Positions 33,437 through 41,980 of a DNA stretch of 64,000 nt are shown one piece after another. The position numbers and the translations under genes are program-made. The DNA lies in contig NZ_WTLI01000023.1 in assembly GCF_011421635.1 (NCBI RefSeq), forward strand, positions 27,862-91,861, written 5' to 3'. Origin of the DNA: Paenibacillus turpanensis. Lineage in GTDB: Bacteria; Bacillota; Bacilli; Paenibacillales; YIM-B00363. The notes under the pieces were generated by a model, which had not been told where the DNA came from, searched no databases, and saw only the letters and a list, made by a program, of their open reading frames with translations. The first letter of the stretch is position 1. The number at the start of each line of letters is the position of its first letter.

Positions 33437-35833
33437 CTATTCCGGTCTTGCACAGGTGCAGACGCCCGCATCAAAATCCATCACATTCGCGTTCTCCACA
33501 TTGCCTCTTTTATCAATACTGCGGTACTCCACCTTATGAGTAGATTCAGCCAAAACATCAAACGGATTCTGGTACTGCGTCCATGCCCCATCGTTCACTT
33601 TGTATTCCGTCGTTTGAACACCGGAGCCGGCATCTGTCGCATTCAAGGTAATCTTTAAGCCGTACACATACTTTCCATTGTTGAGTCCTTCGATGCTGTA
33701 ATACGTAACCGGTGCCAATTGATCGACCCCGCCCTGACCTGGCGCATCAACCTTCGTATAGCCAGCTTCCAGCGCCTCTTCCTCTGTAAAGAAGAACACG
33801 CGATTTTCGGTTGGAATCAGATCCCATTTATCCGGAGTGACGAACTCTTTGGTAAAATAGTCCCCTACGAACTTGTCCGGCGCGCCGCGAAGGCTGAAAC
33901 GGAACTCATACGGGAGCTTCTCGATCGGATTGCTCGGGTCGAACATCCCGCGTCCGTTCTCCATCGCCTCTTTCGCCGCTTCGCTGTACTCTTCAAAGTG
34001 GCCCATATTCGGCCAAATGAAGTAGTTAACCGCCATGCCGAGGCGGACCATCTCTTGATTCACATCCATGTCACCCTTGTGAACATGGGCGAGCAGTCTT
34101 CCGTAAGAATCGAGCGGCTCCGTACCCGGCTCGATCCGCACTGTGGTACCTACCGGAAGCAGCTCGGCCAGCTTCGCGGTTGCCTGCTCGGCATGATACC
34201 CCTGCGATTGGCCTTCATAATTGGTCTCCGGTGTATCAATTGACAAGAAGCGAACTTTATTGGTGCCAAAAATGGTCCGGTCCAAATGAATCGTGTCCCC
34301 GTCAACGACTTTTGTTACCTTGGCTTCGTACGTTTGCAGCGAGCCGTCCGGCTTCGCCGGCTGCGGGTCAAGAAGGGTGAAATCAGCAGCACTTCTTGGG
34401 AGCAGCTGAGCACCGTTATAATCGCTTAAAATTGCTGTAACCTCATACCATTTCCCAGCCTGTACATTACCGTAAATCCCTGTTCCCGTCATAAGGCGCA
34501 GCGTAACCCCGTTAAACTCTGCGTCCACAATCGAAGCGTTATAACCGCCGCCGGCAGGACTATCAGGAATATTGGTGATGTAACCCGTCACCTTCACGAG
34601 ACGCCCTTCAGCTCTTTCAGCGAATACCGGTTCAAGCATTTGAGAGATCTTCATCCCCATCGGCTGCGGAAGCTCATTGTCTTTGGAAACGACCTGGATA
34701 CCGCCTGCAGAAGGGACAATTTCCACCAGACCGTTGTACTCTTTGATTTCGCCTTGGACGACAACCTCATCCCCCTGCTCTAAGACCGGGAAGGAAGATC
34801 CGTTAGACGAATAAATATTGATGCCAGCCGTACTGTCCTGCAGGTAAGTTGAGATACTTCTATCATTGGCACGGAGTGCTGTGTTATCCGCCGTCACAAT
34901 TCCTTTGATCGTCACGGTTTCCCCGATTTTCCCACGGACTGAGGCGATCGTCGGATAAACCTCAGAAGCATCCAATCCTTTTACGGTCACAGAAAATACT
35001 TTACTTTGCTGCCGCCCGCTTCCTTTACGTACGGTTGCGATTAAGGAAACCTGCTTTTCTCCAGATGCCGGACGATTCACCGTGCCGTCAGTCGATACAA
35101 CAGATCGATCAAAAGAATACCACGAGACCGTTGTGCCGTTTCTTCCTTGTGTGATTAGAGTTATATTTTGCGTAACGTTGTCGGCATCATCACCGGCAGC
35201 AAAGCCAATTTCCAGAGAAGCGAGATCAGCAGCAATGGCCTCATCATCACCTAGCTCCTCGCCAAAACCGTCCATCTGATGCTCGCCAAAGCCGTCTGCC
35301 GTATCGTCAGGACCGGCGGTCCACTCCGATGCATTGTAAGTCAAGTTTCCGGAAAGGACGGCGCTGTTACGGAACAACGTTACATCCTTGCCAAAATTCG
35401 CGCTGCTCCCGACCGTTCCGATCGTATCAATGACGGTCCCGTTATACTGCAGCACTAGCACATCGTTACCATTATGCTGCAGGTTTCCCGTAAGCAAATC
35501 CGCCTTCGCCTTTAAAGCCGCGCCTGCTTGGTTGTTTACGAGCACGTAGGTTTCGCCGCTAGGAATGGATCCCGACAAATTCGTCGTATAGGTAGGGCTT
35601 TTCCCGCCGTTTTGGTACCCCAATACCTTATAAGCGGACAAGTCGACGGCTTTACTTGTGCCGTTATAAATTTCAACCGCTTTGTTATAGCCGCTTCCCT
35701 CCGTGTATTGGGTAAAAAATAAATTCCCTGCATAAGCCGCTTGGGCTTCATGGACGCCGAATGGAGACAAAATGCCCAGTGCCATCGTGAATACTACACT
35801 TGCACTAACATATTTGCGGGAATGCCGTTTCAA
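33437..35833 (-). CDS. secreted multidomain thermonuclease (LTD + aBig + OB + SNase)
   Basis: The 798-residue protein starts at ATG 35833 and has a signal peptide (1-33, ending AQA). A lamin-tail-like domain follows (about 34-180; NKAVEIYNGTSKAVDLSAYKV), an atypical Ig domain (about 195-285), an OB-fold region (about 290-490), and a staphylococcal nuclease domain (501-635) with all catalytic residues: Asp511/Asp513 (VVDGDT), Arg528, Asp533-Thr534-Glu536 (DTPE) and Arg579. The C-terminal domain (LNATDAGSGVQTTEYKVNDGAW) resembles OmpL47/chitobiase-type beta domains. It should cut extracellular DNA and RNA, feeding the 5'-nucleotidase encoded next to it. Confidence 0.9.
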   Translation of the reverse strand: MKRHSRKYVSASVVFTMALGILSPFGVHEAQAAYAGNLFFTQYTEGSGYNKAVEIYNGTSKAVDLSAYKVLGYQNGGKSPTYTTNLSGSIPSGETYVLVNNQAGAALKAKADLLTGNLQHNGNDVLVLQYNGTVIDTIGTVGSSANFGKDVTLFRNSAVLSGNLTYNASEWTAGPDDTADGFGEHQMDGFGEELGDDEAIAADLASLEIGFAAGDDADNVTQNITLITQGRNGTTVSWYSFDRSVVSTDGTVNRPASGEKQVSLIATVRKGSGRQQSKVFSVTVKGLDASEVYPTIASVRGKIGETVTIKGIVTADNTALRANDRSISTYLQDSTAGINIYSSNGSSFPVLEQGDEVVVQGEIKEYNGLVEIVPSAGGIQVVSKDNELPQPMGMKISQMLEPVFAERAEGRLVKVTGYITNIPDSPAGGGYNASIVDAEFNGVTLRLMTGTGIYGNVQAGKWYEVTAILSDYNGAQLLPRSAADFTLLDPQPAKPDGSLQTYEAKVTKVVDGDTIHLDRTIFGTNKVRFLSIDTPETNYEGQSQGYHAEQATAKLAELLPVGTTVRIEPGTEPLDSYGRLLAHVHKGDMDVNQEMVRLGMAVNYFIWPNMGHFEEYSEAAKEAMENGRGMFDPSNPIEKLPYEFRFSLRGAPDKFVGDYFTKEFVTPDKWDLIPTENRVFFFTEEEALEAGYTKVDAPGQGGVDQLAPVTYYSIEGLNNGKYVYGLKITLNATDAGSGVQTTEYKVNDGAWTQYQNPFDVLAESTHKVEYRSIDKRGNVENANVMDFDAGVCTCARPE

Positions 35834-35908
35834 ATTTCACAACCTCCTATTTGTATAACTTTCTTCACTCCAGCTGCGAAAAAATTACCCATGTCAAGAC
35901 AAACGGAA

Positions 35909-35934
35909 AAGCGGGTCTTTTTTCCCGCTTCGTC
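35909..35934 (-). terminator. terminator of the lasso-like precursor gene
   Basis: AAGCGGG (35909-35915) and CCCGCTT (35924-35930) form a stem; on the minus strand TTTT follows. It lies 44 bases after the stop at 35974. Confidence 0.78.
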
Positions 35935-35973
35935 CGCCGTATTACGAAATTCAACCGGGCAGATTCAACCTTT

Positions 35974-36138
35974 TTAGCTGTCCACAAAGGTCCTTTTCCA
36001 AAATTCGCCTTCTTGAATAAACTGCCAATACCCGCCGCCTGTGCTCTCATTGGTCTCTCTCATATCCAATACCTGCAGCTCCGGCTCACACCATGCCTTT
36101 TTCTCTATCATCTTTTCCCCGCTGTTTTTCATAGACAT
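35974..36138 (-). CDS. lasso-peptide (paeninodin-like) precursor candidate, orphan
   Basis: ATG 36138 follows AGAGGAG. The 54-residue product has a leader KKAWCEPELQVLDMRET with W16-x-x-P19-x-L21-x-x-L24 and Thr29, matching the Y/WxxPxLxxL...T leader of paeninodin-type lasso precursors. The C-terminus is glycine- and aromatic-rich and ends VDS, as paeninodin ends YDS. Two core readings exist: after Thr29-Asn30, where no acid lies at ring position 7-9, or after Thr33-Gly34, which gives Gly35 as residue 1 and Glu43 at position 9. The second allows a nine-residue macrolactam ring. No cyclase, peptidase, RRE protein, kinase or exporter is adjacent. The ORF is well supported; the product class is inferred. 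Confidence 0.55.
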   Translation of the reverse strand: MSMKNSGEKMIEKKAWCEPELQVLDMRETNESTGGGYWQFIQEGEFWKRTFVDS

Positions 36139-36278
36139 CGTTCTACTCCTCTCTAGTAAAAATGATACATTACGTATCAATGATAATAATAGGCACTTAT
36201 ACTTAGCAAGCCAAAATGATCGAAAAGCGCTAATCTTCATTAAAACTTAATGTAAACTGCTGCCCATAACGGAAACGA

Positions 36279-36308
36279 AAAAAAGCCCGGCCTGCAGTTG
36301 GCCGGACT
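36279..36308 (-). terminator. terminator of speD
   Basis: CCGGCC (36288-36293) pairs with GGCCGG (36300-36305) with outer pairs; on the minus strand a T tract follows. It begins 28 bases after the speD stop. Confidence 0.8.
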
Positions 36309-36335
36309 TCCCTTCATCCTCGCTGAACGCGAACA

Positions 36336-37142
36336 CTATTGAATATTTTTCCCGTAATAAATTTCATCCATCTCGGACTTTAATCTTGCCGTAATTTCTT
36401 TCTGCTCTTCTTCACTCAATGTATCCTTCGTGTATCCAAACAAATAGTTGTTGAGATCGAAGTCCCGCAGCTTGCATTTCGTATGAAAAATGTTTTCTTG
36501 ATACACGTTTACATCGATCATATCGTAAAGATCCCGTACCTTCTCGGGAATGTAGTTTTGGATGGAGCTGATTTCATGGTCAACAAAGAGCTTGTGTCCG
36601 CTAATATCCCTCGTAAAGCCGCGGATTTTATAATCGATGGTCATAATATCCGTATCAAAAGAGTGAATCAAATAATTAAGCGCCTTGAGCGGTGAAATCT
36701 CGCCGCAGGTCGAAACATCGATGTCCGCGCGGAAGGTGCTGATTCCTTCGTCCGGATGGTATTCCGGGTAAGTATGAACCGTAATATGGCTCTTGTCGAG
36801 CTGCATAACAACCGAATCCGGCAGCGGCCCCGGCGATTCCGCAAAGGTTTCATTCGGGACCTCAACGACCGGTCCTTCCGAAACCAGCAGCGTAACACTG
36901 GCTCCCTGCGGCACATAGTCCTGCTTTGCAATGTTGAGCACATGCGCCCCGATAATATCCGATACAGCTTTCAAAATCTTGGTCAGCCGATCGGCATTGT
37001 ACTGCTCGTCTATGTATTCAATGTAGGCTTCACGTTCTTCTTTGGTCTTCGTAAAACAAATATCGTACATATTAAAGCTAAGGGATTTCGTCAAATTATT
37101 GAAGCCATGCAGCGTAATCCGCTGCTCCGGAGTAAATACCAT
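36336..37142 (-). CDS. speD: S-adenosylmethionine decarboxylase proenzyme (E. coli type)
   Basis: ATG 37142 follows GGGGGAAGG; the ATG at 37163 is too far upstream. The 268-residue product matches the long, E. coli-class SpeD in length. Autocleavage occurs at Lys117-Ser118 ([14 protein letters not shown]), producing the pyruvoyl cofactor from Ser118. [26 protein letters not shown] and [15 protein letters not shown] are family blocks. It makes decarboxylated SAM for spermidine synthesis. It is monocistronic; no speE is adjacent. Confidence 0.93.
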   Translation of the reverse strand: MVFTPEQRITLHGFNNLTKSLSFNMYDICFTKTKEEREAYIEYIDEQYNADRLTKILKAVSDIIGAHVLNIAKQDYVPQGASVTLLVSEGPVVEVPNETFAESPGPLPDSVVMQLDKSHITVHTYPEYHPDEGISTFRADIDVSTCGEISPLKALNYLIHSFDTDIMTIDYKIRGFTRDISGHKLFVDHEISSIQNYIPEKVRDLYDMIDVNVYQENIFHTKCKLRDFDLNNYLFGYTKDTLSEEEQKEITARLKSEMDEIYYGKNIQ

Positions 37143-37243
37143 GGTTTCCTTCCCCCAATCCATTTCTGTTCAATCCCTACTATTCCCTTAACTCGAATTC
37201 CCATTCCCCAAAATCACAACAAGATGCATTTTTTTGAAAATGC

Positions 37244-37280
37244 AAAAAAGAGAGGTCTCCTCCCTTGCAGAGAACCTCTC
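37244..37280 (-). terminator. terminator of the nitrate assimilation operon
   Basis: GAGAGGT (37250-37256) pairs with ACCTCTC (37274-37280); on the minus strand TTTTTTG follows. It lies 30 bases after the last operon stop. Confidence 0.82.
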
Positions 37281-37309
37281 CTACCCCTTAGCCTAGTTCT
37301 TCGTTTCGT

Positions 37310-39451
37310 TTACACCAATCGAACAAGCGGCTCCACCTTCACTGCACATACCTTGAAGCCCGGCATTTTACAGGTCGGATCAAGAGCCTGATTCGTAATT
37401 TTGTTTACGTTCTGGAGATCGCCCCAATGCATCGGCACAAACACCGTATCCTCGCGGATGGCGCTGCTGAGCTTGCTGCGAACGACAATGCTTCCTCGCT
37501 TTGACTCCAGCTTCACCAGCTCCGTGTCGCCGATACCGTAACGCTCAGCCGTCTTCGGATGGATCTCCACGAACGATTCGAAGCTTCGCGCGGCCAAAGT
37601 ATGACTGCGCCGGGTTTGTACGCCTGTAAGATAGTGCGACAGCACACGCCCTGTCGTTAAATAGAGCGGGAAATCCTCCGACACCTGCTCCTTTGGAAAA
37701 TGGTTCTCCACCGGCGTCAACTCCGCTTTGCCGTCCGCATGAGCGAAGGACTCGCCGAACAGACGCTTTTCACCAGGATGCTCGGGACTCGGGCAAGGCC
37801 AGTAAACACCCTCCTCCTTGCGGAGACGATCATACGTAATGCCGTAATAATCGGCAAGCCCGCCGCGGCTTGCGGTCCGCAGCTCCTCGAAAATTTGCTC
37901 CGCCGAAGCAAACGAAAATTTGTCCCCGCGTCCAAGCAGCTCCGCCACATCGCACAGCACCTGCCAGTCATGCTTCACTTCGCCTTCCGGCTCACGGCCC
38001 GCTTCGCGAAGCAGCACACGGCCTTCCAAATTCGTAATCGTCCCCGTATTTTCGATATAGGACGAAATCGGCAGGATTAGATCGGCCAGCCGCGCCGTCT
38101 CCGACATCAGCATGTCGGCAACAACGAGGAAGTCAAGCTTGCGCAGCCCCTCTTCTACAAAATTTGCGTTCGGGTTCGAAACGATCGGGTTCGAGCCCAT
38201 CAGGAACAATACGCGGATTTCCTGCGCATGCACCTTCTCCATCATTTCGTATGCGGAGACGCCCTTACCCGGAAGCTCCTCCGCATCAATCCCCCATACC
38301 TCGGCGATATAAGCGCGATCTGCCGGATTTTCGATCAGCCGGTAGCCCGGCAGCTGGTCGGCCTTTTGTCCGTGCTCACGTCCGCCCTGACCGTTGGCTT
38401 GGCCGGTCACCGCTCCATAGCCGCAGCCTTCCTTGCCGATTTTGCCGGTGACGAGCACCATATTCAGGAAGTTGCGAACAGCCATGTAGCCGTCGGTCTG
38501 CTGCTCGACCCCGCGAGCGGTAAATACCATGCCGGTCGGCGCCTTGCCGAACGCTTCCGCCGCTTGGCGGATTTGCGCTGCCGGCACGCCGGTAATGTCG
38601 GCAATTTGCTCCAGCTCAAGCGATGCGACATGCTCCTTCACCTGCTCATAGCCTTTCGTACGGCTGTTCAAGAACGCTTCATCGGTGTACCCTTGCTCGA
38701 TCAGCACCTTGAGCATGCCGTTCACCAGCGCCGCATCCATGCCCGGCTTCACGCGCAGGTGAAGATCGGCCATATCCGTCGTGCCCGTATTGCGCGGGTC
38801 GATGGCAATGATGTAGGCGCCGTTTTCTTTGGCGCGCTCAAAGTACGGCATTAACGTCGGCTGGCATTCGGCGATATTCGTTCCGGCAAGAATGATACAC
38901 TTCGCCAGCGGAATCTCCGACAGCTGGTTGGTCAAGCCGCGATCGATTCCGAACGCCTTATTACCCGCCGAAGCCGCCGCAGACATACAAAATCGCCCGT
39001 TATAATCGATATATTTGGTACGCAGGGCCACTCGCGCGAACTTCCCCAGCAAATACGCGGTCTCGTTCGTGAGCGAGCCGCCGCCGTAAACACCGACGGC
39101 GTCGAAGCCATACTGCTTCTGAACGCCTGTAAAATTCGTATGAATGAGCCGGTACGCTTCCTCCCAGCTGATCCGCACGAATTCACCATCCACCTTCGCC
39201 ATTGGATAGGATAAGCGGTCCCCGTTTAGCGCAGTCTGGTATGCATTCATCCCTTTCACACAGAGCCGTCCCTCGGAGGCCGCATTCGGCTTCGGAACGA
39301 CGGAATAGGTCATCCGGTCTTCGCTAGGGTGCTCGATGATTTGCATCTTGCACTGCACACTACAGAACGGGCACTGCGTATCCATGACCCGGCCCGGCAG
39401 CCCGAAGGCTGCGGGGTCCGGCCGTTTCATGATGTCCAACAATGGTTTCAT
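37310..39451 (-). CDS. nasC: assimilatory nitrate reductase, molybdopterin catalytic subunit
   Basis: ATG 39451 follows AAGGTGA; a GTG nine bases earlier overlaps the nasB stop region. The 713-residue product has an N-terminal [4Fe-4S] motif Cys27-x2-Cys30-x3-Cys34-x29-Cys64 (TQCPFCSVQC; GRLCVKGMN), then GGGSLTNETAYLLGKF, the FCMSAAASAG region with the likely molybdenum-ligand cysteine, and a C-terminal molydopterin-binding domain (YLTTGRVLSHYLTGVQTRRS). It reduces nitrate to nitrite in the cytoplasm with electrons from the NasB-type subunit encoded just upstream. It lacks the extra C-terminal [2Fe-2S] domain found in some NasA proteins. Confidence 0.9.
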   Translation of the reverse strand: MKPLLDIMKRPDPAAFGLPGRVMDTQCPFCSVQCKMQIIEHPSEDRMTYSVVPKPNAASEGRLCVKGMNAYQTALNGDRLSYPMAKVDGEFVRISWEEAYRLIHTNFTGVQKQYGFDAVGVYGGGSLTNETAYLLGKFARVALRTKYIDYNGRFCMSAAASAGNKAFGIDRGLTNQLSEIPLAKCIILAGTNIAECQPTLMPYFERAKENGAYIIAIDPRNTGTTDMADLHLRVKPGMDAALVNGMLKVLIEQGYTDEAFLNSRTKGYEQVKEHVASLELEQIADITGVPAAQIRQAAEAFGKAPTGMVFTARGVEQQTDGYMAVRNFLNMVLVTGKIGKEGCGYGAVTGQANGQGGREHGQKADQLPGYRLIENPADRAYIAEVWGIDAEELPGKGVSAYEMMEKVHAQEIRVLFLMGSNPIVSNPNANFVEEGLRKLDFLVVADMLMSETARLADLILPISSYIENTGTITNLEGRVLLREAGREPEGEVKHDWQVLCDVAELLGRGDKFSFASAEQIFEELRTASRGGLADYYGITYDRLRKEEGVYWPCPSPEHPGEKRLFGESFAHADGKAELTPVENHFPKEQVSEDFPLYLTTGRVLSHYLTGVQTRRSHTLAARSFESFVEIHPKTAERYGIGDTELVKLESKRGSIVVRSKLSSAIREDTVFVPMHWGDLQNVNKITNQALDPTCKMPGFKVCAVKVEPLVRLV

Positions 39452-39456
39452 CGAAA

Positions 39457-41874
39457 TCACCTTATTACCGCAGCCGCCGGCTGCTGATTTATTTGCTCAA
39501 GATAAGCTGCATTTCCACTTCCCGCGCGGCTAATCAGCAATTGAAGCACAAACGGATCAAATAATGCTTCCCGGATGTTTTGCAGCCCCATTCGTTCAAC
39601 CCACTGCAGCACGGTTTCCGCATACACAGCGGTTTCCCGGTAAAATTGCAGGAACGCCATGACCGCTGTAAGCGCCTCTTCATCCGTCGCCAAAGTGCAG
39701 AGCAGCTGCCCTTCCTTCACCTGCTTCCGGCTGCTGCCGCCCACATAAAGATCCCAGCCGCCCGGGACACCGACGAGCCCGATGTCCTTCGTCAGCGGTC
39801 TCGCATCGTTGCGCGGGCTGGCCGACACGCCAACCGCCACTTCCTGCGGAAGCTGCAAACGCGCGAGCCTGCGTTCCAAAGCCGCTCCCAACGCGACCGA
39901 GTCTCGGATCGCGTCAGGCGCATAACGCTGACCGCCGCAGGCCGAAACGGCGCCGATCGTCTTGCCATAACGCGCTGCAGCGCCGCTCGGCTCCATATTT
40001 AAATCCACCTTCACCGAAGAGACGGTTTCCTTCGGAATTCCGAACAGCGCCAGCTGCGGCCCTTCCAGCAGCTTTACGAGAGGGACCTCGTACTTTTCCA
40101 CCACATCAGCCAGCCTGCGCAGCTGATCGGCGGTAATGACTCCACCGTAGAAACGCGGAGAAATCGCGTACGTCCCATCCGCCTGAAGCGCTGCATACCC
40201 GGTACGCGGTGCCTCCGGCTCCTGCTGGTCAGGAGCGGCTCTGCCTGCCCCTCCCTCTGACGGAGCTGATCCGCCGTGAATGCCTACGTAATACTGCAGC
40301 GCCGGAAGACAAACCGGACATCCATCCGGCGTGCCCCACTGCAGCGCAGACATCGTCTCCTCCTTGCTGGAGAAGCCCTGCCGCTGAATCGCAGCAACAA
40401 TCTCCTCCTGGCTTAACAAGGTACAGCCGCAAAGCGTCTGCTTCTCCTCCTGCTGACCGAAGCCATGCAGCTTCACATACTCAAGAATACTGCCGACCAT
40501 GGTCCGGCAGCTGCCGCAGGAGCTGGACGCCTTCGTGCATTTCTTGATCTCGTCTACGGTTTCCAGCCCGCGCTCTTGGATGGCTTGCACAATCGCCCCT
40601 TTCGATACCCCGTTGCAGCTGCAAACGATATCCTTATCCGACATCGAAGCGACAAAATCAAGTCCGGCCGCCGGTCCGCCTCCGGTACCATTCATCTCCT
40701 TCTCGTATACGGAGATGTCCTTCTGCTCTTTAATATAGCCCAGCAGCTTGCTGCTTTCGCTTGTATCACCGAACAGCACCGCGCCTACGAGCTTCCCGTC
40801 GCGAACGACGATCTTCTTGTACGTCCCGCGCAGCCCGTCGTACCACTTAAGCGTCTGAACCTCGTCGCTGTCGGTAAATTCACCGGCCGAAAATACGTCG
40901 ACTCCCGAAACCTTAAGCTGCGTCGCCAGCACCGAGCCATGGTACCCCGCGCTTTCCACTCCGCACAGCGTCTTGGCCAGCACCTTTCCCTGCTCGTAGA
41001 GGGGAGCGACTAAGCCGTAAACCAGGCCCCTGTGCTCCGCGCATTCCCCTACGGCGTACACGCCGGGCACGCTGGTTTGCATGTAATCGTCGACCACGAT
41101 CGCGCGGTTCGTTTCAATGCCGCTGTCCTTCGCCAGCTGTATATTGGGGCGGATCCCCACCGCCATCACGACAAGATCGGCTTCCGTCATCGTGCCGTCC
41201 TTAAACCGCAGCCCCGACACCCGGCTTCTCCCGATGATCTCCTCGGAATGCTTTTCAAGCAGGAAATTCATCCCCTGCCTTTCCAGCTCAAGCTGCAGCA
41301 TCTTCGCCGCCGTCGGATCAAGCTGCCGCTCCATGATGCTGTCAAAAATATGGACGACATCCACCTTCATGCCCAAATTCAGCAGTCCGCGACCCGCTTC
41401 AAGCCCAAGCAATCCGCCGCCGATTACAACCGCCTTTTTGTATTTTTGCGACGTCTCCACCATTGTCTCGCAGTCTTGGATATTACGGAACGCCGTAACA
41501 CCGGCCTTATTTGCCCCCGGGAGCGGCAGCATAAAAGGAAGCGAGCCGGTTGCGATAATCAGTTCGTCATATTCCGCCGTTCGCCCGGATTCCGCCGTAA
41601 CGATTTTCCGAGCCGTATCGATGCTGCTTATCGTTTCATTCGTATATAGGTGAATTCCGTTTTCTTTGTACCACTGCCAATCGTTGATCGTAATATCATG
41701 AACCGACGTGTCGCCTTGGAGCACCTTGGACAGCATGATCCGGTTATAGTTCGGATGCGGCTCTTTGCCGAAGATCGTTATGTCAAACGCATTGCGATCA
41801 ATCGACAAAATCTCCTCCACGCAGCGCACGCCCGCCATTCCATTGCCGATGACAACCAGCTTTCTTTTTCCCAT
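39457..41874 (-). CDS. nasB: NasB-type electron-transfer subunit (NirB-like, siroheme site lost)
   Basis: ATG 41874 follows GGAGGG. The 805-residue product parallels NirB along its length: FAD domain (VVIGNGMAGVRCVEEI), NAD domain (VVIGGGLLGLEAGRGLL), two BFD-like [2Fe-2S] regions (DIVCSCNGVSKG with CGSC, and LCGCTLLSQEEI with CPVC), then a nitrite reductase-like domain. In that last domain only the first of the four siroheme/[4Fe-4S] cysteines is kept (SACGGQRYAP; SASPRNDARP). It therefore cannot reduce nitrite and most likely passes electrons from NADH to nasC. Confidence 0.85.
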   Translation of the reverse strand: MGKRKLVVIGNGMAGVRCVEEILSIDRNAFDITIFGKEPHPNYNRIMLSKVLQGDTSVHDITINDWQWYKENGIHLYTNETISSIDTARKIVTAESGRTAEYDELIIATGSLPFMLPLPGANKAGVTAFRNIQDCETMVETSQKYKKAVVIGGGLLGLEAGRGLLNLGMKVDVVHIFDSIMERQLDPTAAKMLQLELERQGMNFLLEKHSEEIIGRSRVSGLRFKDGTMTEADLVVMAVGIRPNIQLAKDSGIETNRAIVVDDYMQTSVPGVYAVGECAEHRGLVYGLVAPLYEQGKVLAKTLCGVESAGYHGSVLATQLKVSGVDVFSAGEFTDSDEVQTLKWYDGLRGTYKKIVVRDGKLVGAVLFGDTSESSKLLGYIKEQKDISVYEKEMNGTGGGPAAGLDFVASMSDKDIVCSCNGVSKGAIVQAIQERGLETVDEIKKCTKASSSCGSCRTMVGSILEYVKLHGFGQQEEKQTLCGCTLLSQEEIVAAIQRQGFSSKEETMSALQWGTPDGCPVCLPALQYYVGIHGGSAPSEGGAGRAAPDQQEPEAPRTGYAALQADGTYAISPRFYGGVITADQLRRLADVVEKYEVPLVKLLEGPQLALFGIPKETVSSVKVDLNMEPSGAAARYGKTIGAVSACGGQRYAPDAIRDSVALGAALERRLARLQLPQEVAVGVSASPRNDARPLTKDIGLVGVPGGWDLYVGGSSRKQVKEGQLLCTLATDEEALTAVMAFLQFYRETAVYAETVLQWVERMGLQNIREALFDPFVLQLLISRAGSGNAAYLEQINQQPAAAVIR

Positions 41875-41980
41875 CACAAACCCTCCAATTCAGAAGAAAC
41901 GGCTCCAATCCCTGCAAAAGGAAAGTGCCGTTTTGCTTCTGCCAACACTCGGCCCTGAGATCCTTCCGTACACTTCCGTT

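Noticed and set aside
36041..36250. Plus-strand frame opposite the lasso-like precursor
   Set aside because: No ribosome site; the minus-strand frame has AGAGGAG and a terminator.
40465..41653. Several 180-205-codon plus-strand frames over the nasB-like gene
   Set aside because: His/Arg-rich antisense translation of a well-supported flavoprotein gene.
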